A DNA stretch of 64,000 bases from Nitrospinia bacterium (GCA_029261715.1 JAJDAT010000015.1:124001-188000), one strand, 5' to 3'. Counted from the stretch's first letter, positions 53,805 to 63,653 are shown. The notes: a model not told the origin generated them from the sequence alone. Program-made: numbers and translations.

Positions 53805-56762
53805 TCATGGCAAATCTTTTTTCAACGATACAAGTTTAAACCTCCAATTTTCCACATTTTCGTCCAATTCCAAGTGAGTCACAAGATAATAAAGCCGTTC
53901 CGCCGCTTTACCACCCGTGGCAAAACGATCTCGTAAAAAATACGGGGGAATGGATTGATAATACAATCCTACCTCTACGGATTTTGCTTCTGGAACCTCG
54001 CTAAGAGGAATTTGATAAGTTAAATGGTTCTTGCCAATTTCATTCGGTTGAGGATTGATCTGTTTTCCTTTTTCATATGGCGCCGTTTCTTCACTAAAAG
54101 GCCCGTATACCGACCAACCTTTAGGCAAAATTCGGTTATCTTTATAATCGTTAAACAAGCCTAAAAAACTAGTCGTTAGTTTTCCCTCGTCATTGGTTTC
54201 GCGGTTCTCATAAATTTGCACTTGGTTCTGCTTTGTAATTAGAGAATAATTATCCTGGAGTTCGCTAGGCTCACGAGTAAACTCACTCGGCAACCAATCG
54301 CCATTTTGATCTATCAAAACCCCAGCTGGCGAAGTTCTACCCGAAGACCAGAGAATTTGATTACCATCTGCTCCGCCAAGAACGCTAAATTGGAGAAAGG
54401 CGCGTCGAAAGCCAACACCTGTCGGAAATTTATGGCCGCCTAAATTGGTCACCGTAACTTTGGCTTCCAAATTCCCACCAACCTTCTTGAGACTATCGAT
54501 GTCTAACTTCGCAGTTTTATTCCTTGCCTGCCAAAGTATCTCCTCTTGCGATAAGTCAAGCCGGTCTACCGCATTCACTGTAGCTAAGGGAGGAGCCGGA
54601 ACCAATGGATCAGTTTTATTAAAACCCATAAGATCTGAAAACTGACTAAACATATCTGAAACAAAGTAATTCAAACCTACTAAAGTGTGGCGGCGGAATT
54701 CGGAATAAGGTTGCAACGTGATTTTTTTGCTCGAAGCCCTGTGTGTGGTATCTGGAAAATCTGGAGTTTCAATATTAGCTATCTCAAACGGAGGTAATGT
54801 TCCCGTTTTCCCCTGAGCTTGAAGTTTTGGCGGAAACCCATTAAGCATATGACATCCAGCGCACGTTACGTTATCAGTTTTAAAAGAGCTGTTATCCCAC
54901 TCCATCCAAGTTGTTTGCTCATTTGAATGGGAATAGTCGTTAAAAGGTTTTTTAACAACTCCTTGCGCATCTTTTAAAGGAATTTTTGGAGGTTGTACAG
55001 TATGGCACGATCCACAAAGACCGCTATCTTTAATTTGTTTGCCATATTTTGGAGTAATTCCAAGAGCCTGATTCATGGGGTACGTCGTTATATTCTGGTC
55101 TTGGACCGGACCATAAACTTCATTTGGAGGACCTACATGAAATTTTGCCGTAAAAGTGGAAGGTTCGCCTAAACCCTCGGGAGTAATATGATGGCACACA
55201 GTGCAGGACACACCATCGCGGGCTAAGCCGCCATATTTAGCATTCTTCGCTAACTCCTTGTCCTTACTTCCCGGTTGCGCGTAAAGCATCTTTTCGGTGA
55301 AGTTCTTAAATTTTTCGCCTTTTTTCTTTCGATCCAAATCATACTGCCGCTTCCCCATAACCGCGTGACAACTCAAACAGAGGTTGGAGATAGAATCTTT
55401 ATATCCTGGCCGGAGAATTTGTTCAGATTCCAACTGAGCGTGAAAAACAGGATCGCGCCCCGCTAACCCCATCAAAGAAACCGACCACTCTCCGTATGGC
55501 GACAAATTGTATTGATTATTTTCATCGCCAGCTACGATCATATTGGGCCAACGAAGATTTTGCAAATAGCTTGCATCGTGGCACCCAAAACAAGAATCGC
55601 TAGCAACAAACTCATCAAGACCTTCAACTGATGGAACCACATGGTCGGTCAAGAGATTCGAGGACAAGGCAAACTTCTTAACTTGACTCTTCGTAGGCAT
55701 ATTTTTTACAAAAGAAGGAGGATTATCTTTGAATAATTCCTTAAATAAATCCACCACGGGCTGATTGACATAAGTACTTCCTAAAGGAGGAGCCATGGAC
55801 AAAATATTTCCAACCGCAAAATTTCCATGAGTGCCTCTATCCTGGTTTTTCGACATATTTTTATCTTGTTCAGATGTTGGCGTCGAGTAAGGAGGCTGTT
55901 CAATATATGTAAAGGAAAGAACATTTTTACCTTCGATATTGTCCTTAGTCGCAAAGGTCAACTGGTCGTTATCTGCTGATGAATGACACGAAAGGCAAAA
56001 TGACAGCCCATATTGGGCGGATATGAAAAGTCTTTTGTCTGTAGTAGGACTCCAAGGTGGATAAAATAAATACCATAACCAACCGTCTTTGGTTGATTCG
56101 TTACTTCGGACCATAACTGCCCAGCCGTTAATTTCTTTCGGGTCCGGCGATTTCTCACTTGGCTGCGGGTCGCTGAAGAACATTTCCTTAATCATCACAG
56201 AATTATTTGCTATTTCTCCTTTACGATCACCTTTTAACCAGTCGACCATATCATCTGAATAATAGATACGGACACGCGCGTGTGTCATAAAACTCTGCCC
56301 GTTGATAAACGGACCGGTCATTCGGATATTGTCTTTTACTGAAGGATCGTGGTCGTGCTCCCAGGAATGGTAGCATTCAGAAACAAAAAAAAGCGACATG
56401 GCCCCGATTTGCCACAGAGGCACAGTAATCGTTTCTTTAGGAGGATTCATATCGGCTAATATCAGTTTAAAAGCTAAATTGGCAGCTTCACATAGCAATG
56501 AATTAGACGCTGCCTTTCCCTCTATAGCAGATATTATATCTTCAACAGCTTTCAAACGATCCTTCGGAACTTCAGCCATATTGATTATCTTATCTACACC
56601 TTTTATGTCGTTGATGTCTTTCTTTACGTCTTGTTTTACATCTTTAATGTCCCTTTCTATGTATTTTTCAATTTCTTCAATTACTAGAGCCTGGGATATA
56701 GATGTAAAAGGCAAAAAAAGGAGAGTAGAAATAATTATGAACGAGAATAATCTTGTGTGCAT
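53805..56762 (-). CDS. Hexahaem c-type cytochrome with a P460-like N-terminal region
   Basis: This 985-residue exported protein (signal FIIISTLLFLPFTSISQA) has six CxxCH motifs: CLSCH at 256, then CFGCH, CLSCH, CTVCH, CGSCH and CAGCH. The part up to the first haem (IKEMFF, GWAVMVRSNE, GWLWYLFYPPW, YGLSFCLSCH) has the wording of cytochrome P460-type proteins. The C-terminal 250 residues have no haem and are beta-rich (VTNLGGHKFPTGVGFRRAFLQF). It should carry or catalyse electron transfer in the periplasm or at the surface. It lies between the module 2 TonB receptor and yfiR-like genes on the same strand, with repeated operator-like motifs upstream. Confidence 0.88.
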   Translation of the reverse strand: MHTRLFSFIIISTLLFLPFTSISQALVIEEIEKYIERDIKDVKQDVKKDINDIKGVDKIINMAEVPKDRLKAVEDIISAIEGKAASNSLLCEAANLAFKLILADMNPPKETITVPLWQIGAMSLFFVSECYHSWEHDHDPSVKDNIRMTGPFINGQSFMTHARVRIYYSDDMVDWLKGDRKGEIANNSVMIKEMFFSDPQPSEKSPDPKEINGWAVMVRSNESTKDGWLWYLFYPPWSPTTDKRLFISAQYGLSFCLSCHSSADNDQLTFATKDNIEGKNVLSFTYIEQPPYSTPTSEQDKNMSKNQDRGTHGNFAVGNILSMAPPLGSTYVNQPVVDLFKELFKDNPPSFVKNMPTKSQVKKFALSSNLLTDHVVPSVEGLDEFVASDSCFGCHDASYLQNLRWPNMIVAGDENNQYNLSPYGEWSVSLMGLAGRDPVFHAQLESEQILRPGYKDSISNLCLSCHAVMGKRQYDLDRKKKGEKFKNFTEKMLYAQPGSKDKELAKNAKYGGLARDGVSCTVCHHITPEGLGEPSTFTAKFHVGPPNEVYGPVQDQNITTYPMNQALGITPKYGKQIKDSGLCGSCHTVQPPKIPLKDAQGVVKKPFNDYSHSNEQTTWMEWDNSSFKTDNVTCAGCHMLNGFPPKLQAQGKTGTLPPFEIANIETPDFPDTTHRASSKKITLQPYSEFRRHTLVGLNYFVSDMFSQFSDLMGFNKTDPLVPAPPLATVNAVDRLDLSQEEILWQARNKTAKLDIDSLKKVGGNLEAKVTVTNLGGHKFPTGVGFRRAFLQFSVLGGADGNQILWSSGRTSPAGVLIDQNGDWLPSEFTREPSELQDNYSLITKQNQVQIYENRETNDEGKLTTSFLGLFNDYKDNRILPKGWSVYGPFSEETAPYEKGKQINPQPNEIGKNHLTYQIPLSEVPEAKSVEVGLYYQSIPPYFLRDRFATGGKAAERLYYLVTHLELDENVENWRFKLVSLKKDLP

Positions 56763-56945
56763 TATCTACCTCCGAAAAATAGTTTGCTGTTTTTGACTTC
56801 TTAGAGAAAGACCTAACCAATTTTAGGCGAGCTAATTTAAAAAAGTTCCGATTTCAGTTTTCGAATGCGGCTATCTTCTTCCTTTTCTAACGTATTATCA
56901 AAAAAACAAACAAAAAGTTGTATCCCTCATGCCTTTATTTATTCC

Positions 56946-56982
56946 TAGTGATTTCCTTACACCCTGTAGTGATTTCCCTATA
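56946..56982. promoter_or_regulatory. Two direct repeats of TAGTGATTTCC before the cytochrome gene
   Basis: TAGTGATTTCCTTAC and TGTAGTGATTTCCCTATA lie 21 bp apart (two helical turns), about 180 bases upstream of the cytochrome start. The second copy matches the palindrome at 50831-50848 at 15 of 18 positions. They are candidate binding sites of the module 2 regulator. The rest of the gap 56763-57072 has no gene. Confidence 0.55.
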
Positions 56983-57072
56983 AATTAGAACCGTAACCAA
57001 TATTATTAATAGAAAAAAAGAATTTCATCCGCTCGAACGTCAAGAAAGCTACCGCTTGACAAAAGTTTTGCA

Positions 57073-59082
57073 TTAAAACTGCCATGTGAGTTTCCCATAA
57101 TAACCACGCGGAGTTTCCGTCGGAGCCGTGAATGAAACATCCGCCCCGACCGTTGATTCTGGGTGTCGCGAGTCTTGAAGATTCTGTCCCACTAAACTCA
57201 ATTCTAGATCTTTCGAAGGACGCCAGCCTAATCTCAAATCCAAGCGTGTATAGCTTGGAACTCTCTGATTTGGTAAAGCTCCGACATAATAAACCATTGT
57301 GTCGAACTCGAAGTTATATGGTAAATCGAGGAAGGACCTTAAGTTCCATTGAACGTCGGGGTCATTGTCTTCCGCGTTATCGTCATTCGGGAACAAGTTG
57401 ATATTTAGCCAAGTCAAAGACCCTTTTAATTGCCAATAATCAGTCGGTTCCCACTGAGCTGCGGCTTCAACTCCAAATATTTCTGCTTCTCTTGCGTGAG
57501 TAACATTTACAGGTAAAACAAGATGAGCTGGGCTAGGTTCAGCCTCAAAAAATGGGCTTCCTGTTGCAGTATCGAACAGATTCTCATATTCGTTAATATA
57601 AGACGTGAAATCGAATAGCAATCGATCGGTGGGTTGAATCCGATATCCAATTTCGTACGCGAGGAGCACATCGGCGGTTTCGTCTTGATCTGGAAAAACG
57701 CTGACATCTATTGGCGTCCCATCTCCGGTCGATGCAACGGAAAGCCGAATCCTTCCTCCTTTATCAAGCCGATTAGGAATTCGAACCGCCCGTGAAAAGG
57801 CCGTCCAAATTGTTTGCGTATTTGTAGGAGTCCAAGTAAACCGAACATTAGGCTCATATTCGAAACCGGTGAAACGGGTCAATTCAAACTTGGAACCCAC
57901 TGTCATAGTTAATCGGTTTTTTAATAGCTCTATCTCATCTTGGAAAAAGAGGTTACTATTTGTGTATTCTCTGCTATCAGGTAACGCTTGTATGGAAAAA
58001 CTATTGTCATATTCATCTATGATAGCTCGAATCCCCGCTCCCCAGACGATATGATGACGGTTGCGCCAGCGGAATTGGTGCTGAGCTTCTAGATCAAGAG
58101 TATTAATTTCTGAAGTGATCGTTGTAGCAGATCGGTATGCCCGATCATAAAAGGCCTGAACAGACAATTCAGATTGGTTGGGAAAAATATGCTTCCAGCG
58201 GCCCAACAAGTTGAAACCCGTGGTATCGGAATCGAAATCTTTGGTTTCCGTAAAAGGAGGAGTAAGAGAAACGACATTATTGAGACCTCTTACCCCGCTT
58301 TTACCGATATAATAATCTGCCAGAAGTGCATACGAATCACTTTTCGATTTATCCCAATCGGATCGAAACCCTGCGCGGGCAACTTCCCCGTCATCAAACG
58401 CTTCCTTGCCATCAGGGAATTCAAAAGTGTTTCGGTTGGTATATTTCGCAAACCCACGGTAAGCAATACCATTGTCAAGTGTTCCTCCATAGCGAACGGA
58501 CCCGATCCCTCTTTCTAAATTCCCGCTCACTCCGCTCACAACTCCGCCCTGGGTTTCATCACTATATTTTGTAATGATATTAATAACACCGTTGACAGCG
58601 TTCGATCCCCATATGGTGGCTCCGGGGCCCCGGATTACTTCGATACGATCTATATCTTCCAACATGGTATCCTGTTGATCCCAATACACCCCGGAAAACA
58701 ACGTGGAATAAACAACACGGCCGTCGATCAATACCAACAACTTGTCTGCAAAAATCTCGTTGAATCCACGAGAGGCAATTGCCCACTCGTTGTGACTATA
58801 TTGAGCCACCTCTAAACCAGGAGCCATACGAAGAGCTTCCATAATACTAGTCGCCCCAGAACGTCGAATATCCTCTTGCGTGATAACGTAAATCGCGGAA
58901 GCTGCGTCAAAAAACTTCTCTTCCCTTTTTGATACAGACGTAATGGTCATTTTGACTAAATTTTGCAAACTCGTCTTAGCTAACTTTAAAACAAGCTGCT
59001 CCTTACCCTCTTTTCCTTCAACCTTTTCAATTTGAAAAGCAAACGCTACCAAACAAACTAAAAAAAACACTCGAAACCACAT
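57073..59082 (-). CDS. TonB-dependent outer-membrane receptor, module 2
   Basis: This 669-residue receptor has a signal peptide (MWFRVFFLVCLVAFAFQI). The plug is near residues 45-175 (SAIYVITQEDIRRSGATSIMEALRMAPGLEVAQYS, VLIDGRVVYSTLFSG, DRIEVIRGPGATIWGSNAVNGVINIITK). The barrel ends in YYGKLTWQF with the usual terminal Phe. The ATG at 59082 is chosen because AGAGGA lies just upstream and the signal peptide starts there; an upstream in-frame ATG adds 21 unlikely residues. The plug and the final DLRLGW..NLELS-type strand resemble the module 1 receptor. The ligand is unknown. Confidence 0.93.
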   Translation of the reverse strand: MWFRVFFLVCLVAFAFQIEKVEGKEGKEQLVLKLAKTSLQNLVKMTITSVSKREEKFFDAASAIYVITQEDIRRSGATSIMEALRMAPGLEVAQYSHNEWAIASRGFNEIFADKLLVLIDGRVVYSTLFSGVYWDQQDTMLEDIDRIEVIRGPGATIWGSNAVNGVINIITKYSDETQGGVVSGVSGNLERGIGSVRYGGTLDNGIAYRGFAKYTNRNTFEFPDGKEAFDDGEVARAGFRSDWDKSKSDSYALLADYYIGKSGVRGLNNVVSLTPPFTETKDFDSDTTGFNLLGRWKHIFPNQSELSVQAFYDRAYRSATTITSEINTLDLEAQHQFRWRNRHHIVWGAGIRAIIDEYDNSFSIQALPDSREYTNSNLFFQDEIELLKNRLTMTVGSKFELTRFTGFEYEPNVRFTWTPTNTQTIWTAFSRAVRIPNRLDKGGRIRLSVASTGDGTPIDVSVFPDQDETADVLLAYEIGYRIQPTDRLLFDFTSYINEYENLFDTATGSPFFEAEPSPAHLVLPVNVTHAREAEIFGVEAAAQWEPTDYWQLKGSLTWLNINLFPNDDNAEDNDPDVQWNLRSFLDLPYNFEFDTMVYYVGALPNQRVPSYTRLDLRLGWRPSKDLELSLVGQNLQDSRHPESTVGADVSFTAPTETPRGYYGKLTWQF

Positions 59083-59476
59083 ATTTCCTCTCTTGGTTTT
59101 AAAGCTCGATAGAGAATCATCGACTTTGTTACTTTTTTGTAACATATTTCTCGAGAATTTTCTTTACCAAAAACTCATACAAACAAAATATTTATGCCAA
59201 GAGAGAGTTATAGATACCCTCCCTCAGACGGAAAAATGCTATTTGGATAACCCTATACTTTATATAAACTTTCTATTAAATTTATTCTTAATTTGATGAA
59301 TAAGACACCTCAGTAGTAAAACTTGAAATAAATCCATACCTGAGTTATAACTTCGCTAAGCCAATTAAATTTCTAAAAAGTCTTATATTTTATCGAAAAA
59401 TGAGGGCACTCAGTTAGACGCTCTAAAGAGCTTATTGAAATTGAAAAAATAAATGGAATTAAAAGGAGGCTAGAGA
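59083..59476. other. Divergent intergenic region
   Basis: This AT-rich gap of 394 bases should contain the promoters of the leftward TonB receptor and the rightward decarboxylase gene. The decarboxylase has AAGGAGG seven bases before its ATG. No other gene or repeat was recognised. Confidence 0.4.
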
Positions 59477-60526
59477 ATGAGTTCACACCAACCAATCGTT
59501 CAAAGATTGATACAGCTTTTAGAAGTAAAACCCGAATTGAAACCAGCCCTCGAAAAATCAATTCGCCTTGCTGAATGTTTGAATGTGTTAACCCTTGAGG
59601 ATTATTTCAAGTTTTTAAATGGGATGGTGAAAATGATTCCTAATGAAAGAACTTCGCTTCCGATAGTTTTGGAGTTCTTCTACCTTATAAATCAGCCTGC
59701 CGATAACAAACTTTCAAAAGACCCCTTATTCCAACAATGGGTAGTCGCATTCACTCAAGAGTGGGGAAGTTTTCTTGATACTTTGGAATCTGCGAAAGAT
59801 TTAGATACGTGGTACACCGATCCGGCTTTCAGAATTGGCGATTTTTTTCAAGGCCCTAGCGGTTGGTTAACTTTTAACCAATTCTTTGCGCGAGAAATTA
59901 GACCAGGGAAAAGACCAATAGATGGTCTCTGTGACGACAGCGTTGTTGTCTCTCCTGGCGACAGTATCTTTGCTGGTCAGTCACCGATCAATGACGATTC
60001 AGAAATAACTGTAAAAGGCTTAAAATGGCGAATATCTGAACTTCTAGATATTGCCGACCACCCGGAAGCCAGTCAGGCTCTTAAAGACAGGTTCAAAGAC
60101 GGGATTTTTATGCATAGTTTTCTTAACGTAAATGACTACCATAGATTTCATACTCCTGTTGCCGGAAAGATTTTATATCAATGGAACATTATGGGAAAAG
60201 TGAGTTTGGATGTATATAAACAAGCCGATGGCTCATTCAACGCCAAAGATGGCTCTACTTTCCAATTCACTCAAGAACGGGGACTGACGATTTTTGAATC
60301 GGATTCTATTGGGTATGTGGCTGTATTGCCCATAGGAATGGGGTTTGTATCGTCGGTCAATTTTACCGGGGAAGTCGGAGCAACTCTTTCTAAAGGAGAG
60401 GAGTATGGTTATTTCGCATTTGGAGGTTCCGATATTGTTATGCTGTTTGAAAAAGATAAAGTCAACATTACAGCGGAGGTAGGCACGCATTATAATCAGG
60501 GAATTAAAATTGCGAAGACTGTATAA
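59477..60526 (+). CDS. Phosphatidylserine-decarboxylase-family protein
   Basis: This 349-residue protein has an N-terminal region of about 110 residues and then a PSD-type domain: LTFNQFFAREIRPGKRPID, VVSPGDSIFAG, VNDYHRFHTPVAGKI, IGMGFVSSVNFTGEVGATLSKGEEYGYFAFGGSDIVMLFEK. The self-cleavage motif, GST in classical enzymes, reads GGSD with Ser318 as the likely source of the pyruvoyl group. The N-terminal extension and lack of a membrane anchor are like the soluble PSD-like amino-acid decarboxylases (the PsiD type), so the substrate may not be phosphatidylserine. The gene is monocistronic. Confidence 0.85.
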   Translation: MSSHQPIVQRLIQLLEVKPELKPALEKSIRLAECLNVLTLEDYFKFLNGMVKMIPNERTSLPIVLEFFYLINQPADNKLSKDPLFQQWVVAFTQEWGSFLDTLESAKDLDTWYTDPAFRIGDFFQGPSGWLTFNQFFAREIRPGKRPIDGLCDDSVVVSPGDSIFAGQSPINDDSEITVKGLKWRISELLDIADHPEASQALKDRFKDGIFMHSFLNVNDYHRFHTPVAGKILYQWNIMGKVSLDVYKQADGSFNAKDGSTFQFTQERGLTIFESDSIGYVAVLPIGMGFVSSVNFTGEVGATLSKGEEYGYFAFGGSDIVMLFEKDKVNITAEVGTHYNQGIKIAKTV

Positions 60527-60687
60527 TAGCTTCCAATCAACCATCGGCACTAGGAATAAGATACAGTGGAAACCGCCTAATTATATACAAAGCTACCTGC
60601 CATTATGCAGCGTCGAAATTAAATCAAGAAGGAGCGAGAAAAAATTTAGCTAAACTCTGGAGGGAGTTTCCAGCAGATCAATCTAGA

Positions 60688-62838
60688 TCAAATAAATTTC
60701 TTTAATATGAAATTATTAAATTCGTATGTACTGCAACAATGGTCATTGGGCTCGTGCCAATTTATCTCCCAGGACACTTTCATTAGGAACTGATCTTTGG
60801 TCAAATTTATATCTTTATTCAGTTCAACCTCTCTGAACCACTTAAGGTTTGTACTCCCATATGTATTGATCACCTTATCAGGGTTTAAAATAACAGAAGA
60901 AAATTCTTGATTTGGGTTCTCTTTATTTATAAATACAATTGAGAGGCGCCTCATTCTATAATTAGGACCTCTCCAGAAATAATAATTTTCAATATCCCCT
61001 CTTAAAAAATACTTTCCATCTTTCTTTTTAATATCTAATTTAAACCTAAAAGGGAGCTGTGTATGACTATTAAAAAACACATAATGCCCTCTAAAAGTTT
61101 CCAGCTTTAAACTTGAATCATATTCCTCATCTAAACCCAGCGTATCGGCTTTTATGACAGGATGGAGTTCTTTACCGGATATTCTTGGTCTTTTTAAAAG
61201 CTTTTTCGCATCCAACAGTAAGTTTTCTGACAAATAAGGATTACTCATGTTTCTATAGCACGCTTGATTAAAACGTGGCTTGTATTCATAAGCCAATAGC
61301 TTCCTTGATGCAGCTCCTGTATCAACTACAATTTCATGTACTTTTTTAGCTTCTAAATCCCCATCACGTAAAAACAAATTAAATTGCAAGCCCGCAAGCC
61401 CCGTACTTTCTAAAGGATCAATAACAAAAAAACAGTTTTTTGACGAATCAGCAATTTCTTCTTTAATATTTTCCCCAACCCTGACCGAAGCTAATTCAAC
61501 TCTCTTAGAAGACATAGGATTATAATCTCTAAGATAAACATGTTCATATAGCTCACGCGGTGTAAGGTCAAGTCTTTCCATCAAAGTTCTTAATAAAACC
61601 TTAGATTTTTTGTAAGTATGTTGTTTAAAGTCTTTGGGTTGGACGGAAAGAAATTCCTGAACAAAAGAAACAGAATGGTAAGAAAAATAAATTAGGTACG
61701 ATAGAAAAACACTCGAAAAGAAAACTTTCACGCTCGCTTTTTGAGCCCATCGGAAAATAAAAGCAATAGTCATCACCACAATCAAAATTTGAGAGACGGC
61801 AAAAATATAAGTATACCAAAAGTGACCTTTATAAGGATGACTGAGCTCATAAATTAAACTGGGTATATAAAACATCGCCAAGACAACAATTTCTTTTCGA
61901 CAACTATCAATTCCACTTTTTTTCGCGCGAACCGTAGTGGTCACAACCATAAAATAAAAACAGAATGATAAAACAAACCAATTTAATTCTTTAAAGACAT
62001 CCGAATGGTCATTTCCTTTAAAAAAACTCCTATCGTCTGATATGCGCCTAATTGTATTTTGAACAATTACCATCTTAATAATCTTACCTAAGACCGAAGG
62101 TTCCTGTTCTTCAAAGCTTAAGTCCTCGCCGACATTATTGGGAACATGGTTTTGGCTCTTGTAAACACCATAAGGGAGCAAACACATTAAAATCGAAAAC
62201 AAGCTAACGATCAAAACTTTTGGGCCAATGCGAATTTTAAAAAATGCTAAAACAAAAATAACGACGAAGGCATAAGTGACGACGGAGTAATGGAATTGAA
62301 TTCCTAGACAAACAACTATTCCCAATCCAGCAAGGTACATTGCCTTCCGAGATACAGTTAGCTCCAATAAAAACCATAAAAATAAAATCGTAAATGGGAA
62401 AATATAAGCAGGATTAAATGGAAAAGTTATCGTTCCAATATTTGATAGATTTAAAGAAAAAAGGATTGTGCAAAGCGCTGAAATATAAATCCCAAAAAAT
62501 CTGCGTGTCACCCAAAATAATAACCCTATAGATCCAACACCAAGAATGAAATTAAACGCAAATATAGATTCATATGAATAGTGAAAAAACAAAGGGATGC
62601 ACAAAAAAATGTACATAAAAGGACCCGGTAGTCTGCCGCCATTGCTTAGCTCCGGTCCAGCTAAAGGAAAGCTTACCCCATCAAAAATATTAAAAGCTCG
62701 ATCAAAGTCCCTTGAGATCCATTCATTTAAGAAAACTTCGTCTAAACATTTCCACCTAAGATAAATTCCAACAATTATGAAAAGAGATAAAGGTAAAAAA
62801 GCTATTAACTTTAGTTTTTCTGGAGAAATTTTATTCAT
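60688..62838 (-). CDS. Large GT-C-like polytopic membrane protein
   Basis: This 716-residue protein has about 11 helices in the first 400 residues, starting LIAFLPLSLFIIVGIYLRW. An acidic first loop (NEWISRDFDRAFNIFDG) resembles the catalytic loop of GT-C glycosyltransferases such as GT39. The C-terminal 300 residues are soluble and beta-rich (VELASVRVGENIKEE, FRLDIKKKDGKYFLRG), probably extracytoplasmic. Family assignment is by layout only. Nearby SGNH proteins point to surface glycan assembly or decoration. Confidence 0.6.
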   Translation of the reverse strand: MNKISPEKLKLIAFLPLSLFIIVGIYLRWKCLDEVFLNEWISRDFDRAFNIFDGVSFPLAGPELSNGGRLPGPFMYIFLCIPLFFHYSYESIFAFNFILGVGSIGLLFWVTRRFFGIYISALCTILFSLNLSNIGTITFPFNPAYIFPFTILFLWFLLELTVSRKAMYLAGLGIVVCLGIQFHYSVVTYAFVVIFVLAFFKIRIGPKVLIVSLFSILMCLLPYGVYKSQNHVPNNVGEDLSFEEQEPSVLGKIIKMVIVQNTIRRISDDRSFFKGNDHSDVFKELNWFVLSFCFYFMVVTTTVRAKKSGIDSCRKEIVVLAMFYIPSLIYELSHPYKGHFWYTYIFAVSQILIVVMTIAFIFRWAQKASVKVFFSSVFLSYLIYFSYHSVSFVQEFLSVQPKDFKQHTYKKSKVLLRTLMERLDLTPRELYEHVYLRDYNPMSSKRVELASVRVGENIKEEIADSSKNCFFVIDPLESTGLAGLQFNLFLRDGDLEAKKVHEIVVDTGAASRKLLAYEYKPRFNQACYRNMSNPYLSENLLLDAKKLLKRPRISGKELHPVIKADTLGLDEEYDSSLKLETFRGHYVFFNSHTQLPFRFKLDIKKKDGKYFLRGDIENYYFWRGPNYRMRRLSIVFINKENPNQEFSSVILNPDKVINTYGSTNLKWFREVELNKDINLTKDQFLMKVSWEINWHEPNDHCCSTYEFNNFILKKFI

Positions 62839-63653
62839 AAAAAAAACTTTAGGCTTTGCTTGAAAATAAAATATAAAAGTTATATTTGTGCAAAGTATTT
62901 TGCCCTCAATACCATGAGTTTTTAAATAAGAGTCGCGTTTTGAAGAAAATCAAATTTCCCTCACAAAACATTGCAATAGACCTTGAATTCAAGTTGTAAG
63001 TGAAAAAAGTTAATAAAGTTTTCTTTTTGTAAAAGAGTTTATGTCGAGTTTCAAATCAAAGAGATTTTCTGGGTTTGTGATTAAGACAATGCGTGATGGA
63101 TTTAATTTTGTCATGGATAACCTTGCTCAAGTCGTTTTGATTTTGGCAAATATTATCTAATGAGTCCATTAGTATTTCCATTAAATTCTTTTTTTTAAAA
63201 TGAACATAGGTGAGCAAAATAAATACTCACGGAGAGCACTTGCGAATTTTATTAGACACGGGATATTCATAGACAAAAAGGAATTGTAAAAACAAAAAAT
63301 AAGAGAAGTAGTTTGTCTGAAGAAGCCTGCTCATCGCGAATTTTTACATGAAAAAACTCGAACATTGACCAAAAAGTCAAAAAGTGAGAAACTCCTGGAA
63401 AATCCAATAAAAAATCTCATCTCAAAAGATGAGTTGCCTTATAATTGACAACTTTCTATAATTTTTCATATTCACATGGAAAATCCCCGCTAAAGACTTT
63501 GTTAATTATTAGTTAAAATATTGATGGCGTTTTTCATTCCCTTATGCTTCCTGCAATAAATTCGTTTCTAAGCTATCGAGAAAGAAATTATTTAAAAAAC
63601 CCTCAAAGAAATCAGCATGATTTTTTCGGTCATGCTTTAAAGACTAGCTTTCT
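62839..63653. other. Long intergenic region with two hairpins and a possible small ORF
   Basis: No firm gene was found in 815 bases. A + strand frame at 63041-63160 would encode 39 residues (MSSFKSKRFSGFVIK..., ending in a hydrophobic VVLILANII) but has a weak Shine-Dalgarno. A hairpin at 63613-63639 (CAGCATGA / TCATGCTTT) lies just upstream of the SGNH gene. Confidence 0.35.
63416..63433 (-). terminator. Hairpin terminator without an obvious gene
   Basis: CTCATCT / AGATGAG with a 4-base loop is followed on the - strand by ATTTTTTATT. No - strand gene is seen to its right, so a short untranslated transcript could end here. Confidence 0.45.
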
